A stretch of DNA of 64,000 nucleotides from contig CM049313.1 of the NCBI GenBank assembly GCA_026874595.1, positions 49,029,659 through 49,093,658 on the forward strand, written 5' to 3'. Shown here piece by piece: positions 13,662 to 22,800 of this stretch (the first letter of the stretch is position 1; the number at the start of each line of letters is the position of its first letter). A program made the position numbers and the translations under genes. The notes below the pieces were generated by a model, which made no database searches, had not been told where the DNA came from, and saw nothing but the letters and a program-made list of their open reading frames with translations. This stretch comes from Sipunculus nudus. Lineage: Eukaryota; Annelida; Sipuncula; Golfingiida; Sipunculidae.

Positions 13662-13880
13662 GTAAGTTTTATGATACACCCGGATGGGTTGTCGTGATTT
13701 ACCAGTATAATTCGTAATTCTGAAGAACACTCCCAATGGTCACTAGTATTTAACTTGACAACCATTGTGCTAGGAATGTTAGTTCACAAAAGCCGTCTGA
13801 CTTTAACAGAGGTCGGTGTAGCTCTGATCCATTAATTTCTCCGTTATTCCTTCCGTGTTTTAGAGCATCAAGAAGATGAG

Positions 13881-13968
13881 ATGGTGAGAGTCGCTCTCCT
13901 CCAGGTGGCGCTTTTGCTCATAACACTTACCCAGGGGAAACCGGCGGTTCCAGTAATCAACACCATAT
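13881..13968 (+). CDS. Gene A coding exon 1: signal peptide of a secreted protein
   Basis: The product is unrecognised, but its N-terminus is a textbook signal peptide. A short basic n-region (MVR) is followed by a hydrophobic core, VALLQVALLLITL, and a likely cleavage site after TQG, before KPAVPV. The exon is preceded by an acceptor at 13862-13863 and the ATG has G at -3 and +4. It ends at the donor GTGAGT (13969) with one base left over (phase 1). That base joins the exon starting at 17097 to make a TTG leucine codon and keep the frame open, which strongly supports the join. The intron is about 3.1 kb and contains a minisatellite. The mature protein would begin near residue 20. I infer export from the cell but cannot name a function. 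Confidence 0.75.
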
Positions 13969-14214
13969 GTGAGTTTAGTAACGTATACATCCATTAATTA
14001 CATAAAAGGTAATTAAATACATATACATACATATATTTCCAGGTTTCTTTGATTGTCTGTAAGTTCATATTGATTGGCAGCTTATTGGCAAATTGTGTCT
14101 TGCAATAATTTGCAAAGGTGAGACATGTACATAACAAACTGGGGGTAAAAAAGTACAAGTCAAACTTTTTATGTAAAACAAGTTATCCAATATATGAAGA
14201 TTTTCAGTCATAAG

Positions 14215-14700
14215 ATGTCGAGGACATCAGAAAAAAAAATACGGACAAAAGTAGGATTGGAAATACAAAAAGTAAGACATAAGTGGGAATATAAATACTG
14301 AAAATAAGACAAAAATGGGAACAGAAGTACAAATAACGTAAGTACAAAAAATAAGGGAAAAGTAGGAATGGAAATAGAGAAAAAAGGGAAAAAAGTAGTA
14401 ATATAAATACAAAAAATAAGAAAAATGTATAAATAGAAATACAAAAAAAGGACAAAAGTAGGAATATAAATACAAAAATTAAGACAAAAGTAGGAATGGA
14501 AATCCAAAAATTAAGACAAAAGAAGGAATGCAGATACAGAAATTTAAATTAGTCAAAAGTAGGAATGGAAATGCAAAAATTAAGACAAAAGTAGAAATGC
14601 AAATACAGAAAAAAAAAGACAAAAGTAAGAATGGAAATACAGAAAAATAAGAAAACAGTTGGAAAAAAATAAGGACAAAAGTAGGAAAATAGAAGGAAAA
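14215..14700. repeat. A-rich minisatellite, unit about 30-34 bp
   Basis: Imperfect units carry GACAAAAGTAGGAATGGAAAT followed by ACAAAAATTAA. The purine bias of one strand is extreme, so the other strand reads as Phe/Leu/Tyr-rich open frames, which are artefacts of composition. Confidence 0.9.
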
Positions 14701-16555
14701 GGTTTAACCAAATGTGTAACAATATTAATATGTATGCTCATTCTTGATAAACCCAAATGTAAGCTATATCTTAGAGATAACCTTTACACCAATAAATACT
14801 AGTATATGGTGCTAACTTTGTATCTCAATTTGTTATAACATGTATGGTGCACAGCAGTTTTGAAGTTGTATGTGTCAGATCAAAAAAAAAAAGGAAGTTA
14901 TTTAGAAAAACAAATGGTTAGTGAAAAAAGGAATAAAAGTGTAGGGTCACTGGACAGTCTAAAGTTATTATGACTGGAGTGAATGTAATAATGGCGTTGT
15001 TTTCTCTTGCTTACTGTTCTGTAAATCCCACGAAAATAAAAAAAAAATAAAAATAATATCAGTACACGTGAGGTTAGTGTATCACAGGTGACGTAAGGTA
15101 ATCTGCAGGCGGGACGATGAAGGGTCAAAAAGGGCGTAAAATATGTATTTGTCAGTTTCATCTCTTACTATATATAGTCGATTCCACCCCGGGGCGTTGA
15201 TTATTTCTTTTGTCATGACTTTTAGGCGTTTATGTGTCTGACCGATATTTCATAATATAATAATAATGATAATAATAATAATAATAATGACTTATATTGT
15301 GCTAAATTTTTATTAATGGTAATCGGAAACTCTTTACAAACTAAGAACACATGATAACATGATCAGATATTACAAAGATTACAATAAACAAATGGCGGTA
15401 ACTGTTATTTTTTCTCTATAAATCATATTTTTTATGAATTAGCAAAACGATGATTAAAAAGATAAATTTTATTAAAAAAACTGATATTATGTGGAAGTTC
15501 TCTCTATAGCCATGGGTCTGCAATATAGAAAAGAAAGCTCTTTTAATATAGTTTTAATTATATTTCCGGAAACAGAGAATAAGTTAGGTGATATTCCAAA
15601 TGTTAGGCAAGAAAAATAAAAGGTATGGTTCTCAGGCACCGCCTGTATCATTTCTAAACGCCCGCATCAAAATTTTTTATATTGATTTTCAATAGAAACT
15701 TACTAATTTTGAGCTCCAGCCGCTCGGACATTTCTCTCAAGATAAAAATCCTTTGGTTTTAGTGCTTTTATTTGTTTAGCAATAAATTCTTATTATCATG
15801 GTTTTTCCCCCTGAACATATGACATTTTCATCGAAACATACATTTTTTAAATAATATTTTTATGGCCTCAGCGATATTCGGGAAGGTTCTTTGTGGAGAG
15901 ATGGGAGTAACGGCCCCTGAAGGATGTTGATCATTTTTTTCTCTTCAGAATATTTATGATAAGAACATTAAATCAGCGAATTAAAACAAATATTTTACGT
16001 CTTTACTGATTGTTCTCGGATCTGAAGTATCTCATATTGTCATAGTCATAAAGTTGTAATGTCGTGAATAAGGCTTATTCATCAGGTATTATCCATTAGA
16101 CATTTTTTCATTCAAATACTATTCATATCAACTTCAGGTGATGCTGATGGTTGCAGTATATTTTTTGCCGTACCTGCGCAATAAATTGTTCATGAAAATT
16201 TCTGTTTGCAAAAAAAAAAAAAAAAAAGATGAGCACTATTTGGTGAAATGGGCTTTGGAATAATTGCTCTCTAAAACTTTTATCTGTTGCGGAACTGTGG
16301 TAATAAAAATAGAAATAATAATATTAGTGATAAAACTAATTATACTGTTTCATATAGAAAGTGTTGGTTGTCTAATATATGAACATATTACATGTCAAAT
16401 AAATATGATCCTTGAACCTTTTTGTAAAAGAAGGCTCCCCAGTTTTTATAGCCACGTGTTTATAACTTGATGGGGGGGGGGGGGGCGCAAAAATGCCCGT
16501 GTTGCTTCACATGTTTTCACAAAAAAAAACAGCTAGTGCGAAATTTATAACCTCG

Positions 16556-16720
16556 AGACACATGTTTTTTTTCTGTTTGTCAACATGGCCAACTTGTTTA
16601 CTAACAGCTTGTAGATAAGCAAGCTCATGCATCCCCCACAAGGGGCGTTATAAGAACTTTTCTTTACCGGAATTAACTACATTTCATTCATATATACCCA
16701 GAGCAGGCCAGAAATCTACA
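16556..16720. repeat. Fragment of TTAA-flanked MITE family
   Basis: The part reading CTGTTTGTCAACATGG, then GCTTGTAGATAA and TTATAAGAA, then CCAGAAATCTAC matches the same parts, in the same order, of the copies near 38220-38310 and 59160-59300. It is partial and no ends were located. Confidence 0.6.
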
Positions 16721-17096
16721 AATAAGACATGTAAATACACTGGTGTTTTCACAACCGTGCACTTTCATGTTTCAACTGCTTCTTGTTCGGTATCTGCCGC
16801 GCATGCGCAAATCAGACCTCCGGTCACGTGGCCTTGTTATGGTAAACTCACACGCGGAACCATTGAAAACTGTTTAGCAGATGAAGAAGAGGTACTGAGA
16901 CCGTTGGTGGGATGGTTTTACTGGGAAACTTTGATTAAAGCAAACTGAACTGATAGTGTGAATAAATATGCATTCTATTGGTCCTGATTGTCCCGTTAAG
17001 AATCAGTTGAATATATCTATTGGCCAGGGATTTATTTTCTGGATTTCCTTGATTGGACAAAAACTGGATAAAACCTATATTTTGCTTTATTTCAAG

Positions 17097-17617
17097 TGCC
17101 GACCGCTGAACCGGACGAACCTGCTCAGCTTGTTGACCCGAACGACTCTTCAGAACAGAGAAAGGAACCCCCGGTCGTCGTAAAGGTAAACCCGCCGGTT
17201 ATTGCGAAACCAAAACCACCGGTTGTCGCAAAAGGGAAAACCCAGATTGTCGCAAAAGGAAAACCCCAGATTGCCGCGAAAGGGAAACCCCAGATTAGTA
17301 CAAAAGGAAACTCCAAGATTGTCGCTAAAGAAAAACCAAAGTATGTCGCAAAAGCACAACTGCCGGTGAGAAAACAAAAACTTACAGTAGACACGGACCT
17401 CATACAACCAGTGTCAGACAAGCCTCCTGCCGGTACGCTAAGGCAAGGTGTTGAAATAAACGAGAGCGAAAAGATGGCGTTAATCATGTATGACGACGAC
17501 TGGAGGGTTAAAGAAGAGAAAAAGATGGCGATGAAGATTTATCTGGATTGGTTATTTAGACCGGAACACCTGACTAAGACTACAGATACTCAGGTCAAGA
17601 TGGTACGCAAGGTCTGA
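17097..17617 (+). CDS. Gene A coding exon 2: Lys/Pro/Val-rich octapeptide repeats
   Basis: Spliced to the signal-peptide exon, this gives residues 30-202 and stops at 17615-17617. Residues 31-50 are acidic and proline-rich. Residues about 52-120 form degenerate octapeptides of the type VAKGKPQI, with lysine at regular positions. Residues 121-202 are mixed, with a sequon NES at 151-153, an acidic patch YDDDW near 161-165 and a helical-looking stretch EEKKMAMKIYLDWLF. The underlying DNA repeats in steps of about 24 bp. No known family is recognised. Basic, low-complexity secreted proteins occur among shell-matrix, byssal and mucus proteins of molluscs, but nothing here proves that role. Two in-frame donors at 17594 (CAG|GTCAAG) and 17612 (AAG|GTCTGA) could skip the stop and join the exon at 17888. 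Confidence 0.7.
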
Positions 17618-17887
17618 CAAGCATTAACGGTGTGTTTATGTTTAAGTGATGCTTTGTCTCACTTGTTTACTGTTTATGTTAGGCTGGACGCTCAGACTCT
17701 GCCATATGCTAATTTTATTCAACACTTACCGGTTATAGCATTTGGAGCGAGATGTCTCATTTAACATCATTATTCATTCAATCATTCATCACCTCCTCCA
17801 TTTAATGTTTTCATATACAACATTGATCTAAATGAAGCATAATATATGAAATCTATTAAATTATTTGGTTTTTTTTTCGGTTCATAG

Positions 17888-18052
17888 GTGTTGTTGAACC
17901 AGTGGTCGGAACAAACTGAACAGAGATTTGTTCTCTATTCACTATCCTCCAAACAATTCGCCAAACGCACCCAGTTTTCTGCTGGTAGTTCGTCCATTTA
18001 TCATCTGTATGAAGCATCCACGGCATGTCCTCTCATGCCGTTTCATCATTAA
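17888..18052 (+). CDS. Gene A possible alternative last exon
   Basis: After the acceptor TTCATAG (AG at 17886-17887) there are 54 open codons ending in TAA at 18050-18052. The frame is phase 0, matching both phase-0 donors in the previous exon. Use of the donor at 17594 would give a 249-residue protein; use of 17612 would give 255. The encoded tail starts VLLNQWSEQTEQRFVLYS and has a single cysteine near the end. A pyrimidine-rich run (poly-T) precedes the acceptor. The donors are only moderate matches to consensus, so it is uncertain whether this exon is constitutive, alternative or spurious. No domain is recognised. Confidence 0.5.
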   Translation: MLLNQWSEQTEQRFVLYSLSSKQFAKRTQFSAGSSSIYHLYEASTACPLMPFHH

Positions 18053-18175
18053 GACGTTTTGGTTAACTGCTTCATTTTAAATATGCTATATTCATTGTAG
18101 CATTATATTATCACAATTTTGTAAATCGTTTCAATCATCTTGCACGACGTCAGCATTATTTTTTTACGCTTGATT

Positions 18176-18790
18176 GTCACTGCATTTCTTCTTACGTCAT
18201 CACATGGTCACTGCATTCATACCTTCGTTCTAACATTGTAACTGCATTCATTCTTTTCTTCGTTCTGACATTGTCACTGCATTTATTGCTTCCTTCTCAC
18301 ATGGTCACTGCATTCATTCCTTCGTTCTCACATTGTAACTGCATTCATTCCTTTCTTCGTTCTCACATTGTCACTGCATTCTTTCCTACCTTCGTTCTCA
18401 GATTGCCACTACATTTATTCCTTCGTTCTCACATGGTCACTGCATTCATTCCTTTGTTCTAACATTGTAACTGCATTCATTCCTTTCTTCGTTCTCACAT
18501 TGTCACTTCATTCTTTCCTACCTTCGTTCTCAGATTGCCACTACATTTATTCCTTCGTTCTGACATTGTCACTGCATTTATTGCTTTCTTCCCACATGGT
18601 CACTGCAATTCTTCTTGTGATCTCACATTTTCATTTAATTTCTAATTTCTTTTTCACATTCTCACTTCATTTCTTATTTCGTTCTCACATTTTCATATAA
18701 ATTCATCTTTCGTTTTCACATTGTCATTGCCTTTCCACTTTCGCTCTCATGTTGTCATTGCATTTCTGCCATCGTTTCCACGTTGTATAT
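18176..18790. repeat. Minisatellite, unit about 31-35 bp, just 3' of gene A
   Basis: Units are built from GTCACTGCATTCATTCC and TTCGTTCTCACATT, with 31- and 35-bp versions and decay toward the right. It begins about 120 bp after the gene A last-exon stop. Frames through it (Ser/His/Phe-rich) are not coding. Confidence 0.9.
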
Positions 18791-21174
18791 ATTGTTCCCT
18801 TTAATTCTGGTTATCGGGAGAAAGTTTAGGTCGATTGTCGGCCTAGGCAGTTGATAGGTATCGGTATTTTCATGTACAGAATATGATAAAATTATGTTTA
18901 ACTAGCATTCTTTTGTGGCATCTTAATGGCAATATTAGTTTTCTAAATGGCTGTAATATTTCGCTTGTTTAGCAGGAGCCACGCCTGCGAATATTATTTC
19001 GATTACAGATCATTCCTGGGACCAACAGGAAGGCTGTATTTCAGTTTTTTAAAAGTACCTTGATACTCCTGTTTTATTTTCAATGTTGAATTAAAAACAA
19101 AACTCTGCTGATTGTGGGGGCTCTTCGGGTAACTGTATCCACCCGTATCGATTAATATACCAGTAATCAGATCGATAGAGATACATTGTATGCCATCTCG
19201 GTAGTTTAACAACAGTTTATATAATTAGTTTATATATCAACCTGCAGATATGTTTCGTCGTGCTGATCGTTGTTATATTCTAAATCCTATTTCTAACACT
19301 TCAGTGTTTTTATGTCATTTTCTTTGAAACATATCTGACTGTTATTCGTTATACATGGCTAAGGTTACACAGGGTTACAGACAAAACGTCAACAAGTATA
19401 TGTATTTTAATGTAACATTTTATCATTTATCAACCACTTTTCAACATTTTTACTGATTTAATACCGTTCATTGACACTTGTTATTAGCAATGTCCGTACG
19501 GTATTCTAATGGGACGAAAGGATTTATCCTATAGGCCTTTCAGAAACCTTATTTCAACCAAAGCCCATTGACAATTTGTGCCTTTTACGTGAAATTCCCC
19601 CTTCAAGTTGAAAGAAAGAATAATTCCTGTACAGATACGATTATTGATTTCATCACCACAACTTTTTTTCCCTCTCGTATATATTCTTTGATTTGCTACC
19701 TACTATACATTAATATATTCATATAAGTTATCTCAAAATGTCTGCCCATTTCATGTTTTTATTGCAGGCAAAGTGATAAGTAAAAATGGTTTCATGTAAA
19801 ATGTTTCGTTGCAAAACCAGCTGTCTTGCACACACACACGCCAATTTACGCACACTCGGTTTATCACTCTGAAACGGGCTACGTAATTTGGCTTGTGCGT
19901 ATCTATATTCTATTCTCAATATTGCAAAAACAATTTGCCTCCAGTGTAATTCAGCACATAATACAAGTCAATAGTTTGTTCGCATTGTTCATATCGGTGA
20001 ATTAATCTCAAGATCTTAATGTTTATTTTATGTCAATATGGAACCTAAACACTAGAGCCAATGTACATGCTATTACTTGGCTTTGTCTATATTACTGATT
20101 TGTATTTAATGCATCATATATTATAACAAATACATTATATATTTTTTCACGCACTTGTTGTTCCAATCGTTTGTATTCCAGTATTAAGTATGAAGTCTCC
20201 TGGTACTTTTAATATTCAGAAGAATGTTCACGCCCGCCAGGCTGTTTGTAATTATACGTTAAAACCTCGCCTAACGACCATCTCAATATAGCGACCTCCT
20301 CGAAATTACGACCATTTTTCATGGTCCTAATTTTTCGCTCTGTATATCATATACTTAAACCTCTGAAATGCGACAACTTTATCGTGGTCCCGTTTGCGTT
20401 CATAATTCCGCGGTTTTACTGTATTTGACACTCGGTTAATGTGTAAAATAAAACGTAATCCAGCGGCTAGATAGAGAGCAAATAGCACGGACTAAAAAAG
20501 TCTTTAGTTGCATAAACTAATGGCCTGATAAAGCATGGGTTGAATCCCTAAAAATATGAATATTAGTACGTCACAAAGCTGTCGAAAGAGAAGGCGAGTC
20601 CCTCTCATTTGCACATTATTACGCCAGACTTTAGGTCAAGACCGATTACTGAATTCTTTATTTGCATTTAAACCCCATGAAAATGGTGAAATAACTGAAT
20701 ATTGTTGACTTATCATCAGAACACCCTCAGTTCGCCGAGGCGGTAACAATGGTTTAACCTTGCAATATTTGATGGCGGGCAATATAATATTATCAATCAC
20801 GGGTATATATGTGAAATTTAATAGTTCTAAGCCAATAGGTTAGTTTAATAATTTGTTGCCAGATGGCACCACCGTCTAGCAATGCGGATGCCATTAACAG
20901 CAATGCAATGTCCACATTTGCCAAGAATGAACGATCTGACCATGACTGACTCTGACATATCTACATTTTGGACAAAGAAAGGAGGCCAGACGCGAAGCTT
21001 GTTTGGCACAAAAGAGATGTGAGACAGTGACTGACCGTGAGTCAATGACGCAGGAGCCAGTTATATGAGAGAACAGAGCATGGCGCCGACTCTGTCTGAC
21101 TCATGTCTGACTTTGAAGCGTGTACAGTTGCAGTAAAAGGGTCCAAGGCCCAGTTTGGCCGGTTAGGATTAATG
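18791..21174. other. Intergenic stretch between gene A and the foldback element
   Basis: No exon or recognised domain was found on either strand. It includes a small pogo-like MITE at 20257-20421. Short frames at 19003-19212, 19728-19919 and 20845-21045 (all minus strand) show no family features. Confidence 0.55.
20257..20421. mobile_element. Short pogo/Tigger-like MITE
   Basis: The left end reads CGTTAAAACCTCGC and the right end, complemented, reads CAGTAAAACCGCGG. Both are bordered by TA. Internal words (AACGACC, AGCGACC, GCGACAAC) also mirror each other across the element. The ends resemble the CAGTNNAACC termini of the pogo/Tigger branch of Tc1/mariner elements. At 165 bp it has no coding capacity and depends on a transposase elsewhere. 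Confidence 0.65.
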
Positions 21175-21645
21175 TCCTACAATTATGGCACTGTTGTAAA
21201 CACAGAGCCACAGCCCCCTGCCTTCATTTGTCTCGCGGACGGGAACGCATGCACTGTTACACGATGGTGAGCTGGGCCGGGGTGATTGTTTCAGCCAGCG
21301 GTGTGCAGTGCGCGTGTTACATCATCATTACTAACTTGCTGACCCACGAAGCTGAAAAGTGACACATGCACCTGGCCGGCTGAAACAATCCAGTGCGTAA
21401 CCCTAGTACCACCCCGTGTAGCCAGTGGTCTTGTGAATCCAGTGGTCAAGTTACAACCAGTGATGATGTAACACGTGCACTGCACACGGCCGGCTGAAAC
21501 AATCGCCCGGTTCACCACACTCAAGAAAAGATACATGTGCTTAAACTGGGTGCATCGTCAGAAGATGCATGTGTTACCGTCCGCTAGATAAATGAAGGCA
21601 GGGGCATGTGGCTGTGTGTTTACAACAGAGCCACAACTGGGTCTA
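21175..21645. mobile_element. Foldback (long inverted repeat) element
   Basis: The left arm from about 21180 (TGGCACTGTTGTAAACAC, then CCCCTGCCTTCATTTGTCT, then GCGGACGG) is mirrored by the right arm ending near 21640. Inner segments also pair: GATTGTTTCAGCC near 21283 with GGCTGAAACAATC near 21494, and GTGTTACATCATCA near 21317 with TGATGATGTAACAC near 21460. A third copy of GGCCGGCTGAAACAATC lies in the loop near 21373. No coding capacity is evident. It could be a foldback-type MITE or a palindromic duplication. Confidence 0.75.
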
Positions 21646-21989
21646 TGGATCCTACAGGTGACAGGACCATCAAACATGCTCTTCGCTGTGTTTCAACGTT
21701 TTGAACAGTAATTGCTGCCTCACGGCAAATTATGTTATATTTATATGTATTTTATGGCTTTCTGCCCGAAGGCGGCACGGCGTTACGTCGATCGGAACTT
21801 GGAATTACATTTTATCTTACGTATTTTGGTAACAAACATAAATACTAAAGCCCTTGCAGGGCTAACCGTAGGCCCTTATGTGAAAGACCGTCCCATCGAA
21901 ATCCGCGACAAGAACGGAGGTCACAGGTAAGACTTTGAGGAGCAAATTAGCAAACCGCTGCTCAGAAGTATCCCTCTCAAACGCCGCCT

Positions 21990-22132
21990 TTAGTGACATC
22001 CAGGATACGCTGTTCATTGAAGAATTAAATTAAATAAACCGTCAGCGGCAAAGCTATTGACATTCATAAAGCTGTCAATGCACCTGGGAGCGATAAGATC
22101 CCCCTTGAACCATCCAGCATGGGCAGTCCTTT
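21990..22132 (+). pseudogene. Non-LTR reverse transcriptase fragment, left part
   Basis: A short degenerate segment ends in a frame reading HKAVNAPGSDKIPLE, matching the NxKAPGxDxIPxE region that precedes the palm of non-LTR (LINE) reverse transcriptases. It is cut by the MITE insertion at 22133 and continues after it. The left limit is uncertain because sequence before about 22050 is too decayed to place. Confidence 0.6.
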
Positions 22133-22405
22133 AAGGGGCGTAACTAGACCTGACCGGTTCTTTGAGGGGCAGGAATCAAGAGGTTTCCTGATTCTGTACT
22201 CCTTCCCATTCTCCTTTTTCTTGTCCTTTCCTTTCCTTTTCTTTCCCTTCTTTCTATTCTACGTTCCCTTTCTTTACTTCCCTCTTTCCCCTCTTTCCTT
22301 CCTTTTTTCCCTTCCTGATTATTTTGCCCCTTCCCATTTTTTTTTTGGGGGGGGGGGGGGGAGGGGAGGCAGCTGCCCCCGGCCACCCCACTGGTTACGC
22401 CACTG
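22133..22405. mobile_element. hAT-like MITE, 273 bp, with 8-bp target duplication
   Basis: AGTCCTTT is present at 22125-22132 and again at 22406-22413. The left end reads AAGGGGCGTAACTAGA and the right end, complemented, reads CAGTGGCGTAACCAGTGG, an inverted pair. An 8-bp duplication together with a CAGNGGCGTAAC terminus is characteristic of hAT elements. The interior is a pyrimidine-rich tract plus a G-run (22347-22361) and has no transposase. Frames over the tract on both strands are compositional artefacts. It sits inside the reverse-transcriptase remnant, so it inserted later. Confidence 0.85.
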
Positions 22406-22413
22406 AGTCCTTT

Positions 22414-22800
22414 GGTATAGCCGCTGTAACAGAAACACTTTCTCTGCTGGAGGAAGGTAGAGTCCCACAAGATGATCGCGACACCACCATTGTGAATGTA
22501 TATCAGAACAAACCGACAGTGACTGCACAGTTACAAAGTGATCTCCCCCTTGATTATTGATGGCAATGCGTATTCTCGCATTTTCCACCACAGACTAGGA
22601 GCTGATTGCTTGTACCTAGAATCCCAATATGTCGACAGATCGTGAACAAATATAAACTCCTTCCGAAAACAGCTTCGGGTAAAGAGTAATGAGCAAGTCC
22701 AGACGCTGTACATGATGTTCATAGACTTAATCAGGGCCTTCGACTTAATCAGTAGGAAGGCGCTATTTGCATAACTCAGAGTGACGGACTGCCCAAAAAC
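22414..22800 (+). pseudogene. Non-LTR reverse transcriptase fragment, right part
   Basis: Continuing from the fragment left of the MITE, one frame reads LLEEGRVPQDDRDTTIVNVY and another LYMMFIDLIRAFDLISRK, the latter matching the conserved FxDxxxAFD palm motif of non-LTR reverse transcriptases. Frameshifts and stops (for example TGA at 22558-22560) break the frame, and the catalytic YxDD block was not found. The copy is dead. Sequence to about 23300 may be further decayed element, but I cannot demonstrate it. Confidence 0.75.

Larger units (their letters stand above)
13969..17096 (+). other. Gene A intron with repeats
   Basis: The intron between the signal-peptide exon and the repeat exon has GT at 13969 and AG at 17095-17096. 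It holds the A-rich minisatellite at 14215-14700, an ATA/ATG microsatellite near 15255-15290, an A-run at 16209-16226, a G-run near 16471-16485 and a fragment of the TTAA-flanked MITE family near 16556-16720. No further exon is recognised; a frame at 16757-16948 shows no domain. Confidence 0.6.

Noticed and set aside
22119..22560. Overlapping frames on both strands around the pyrimidine tract
   Set aside because: They lie in the hAT-like MITE and the dead LINE and reflect simple composition; only short LINE motifs are informative.
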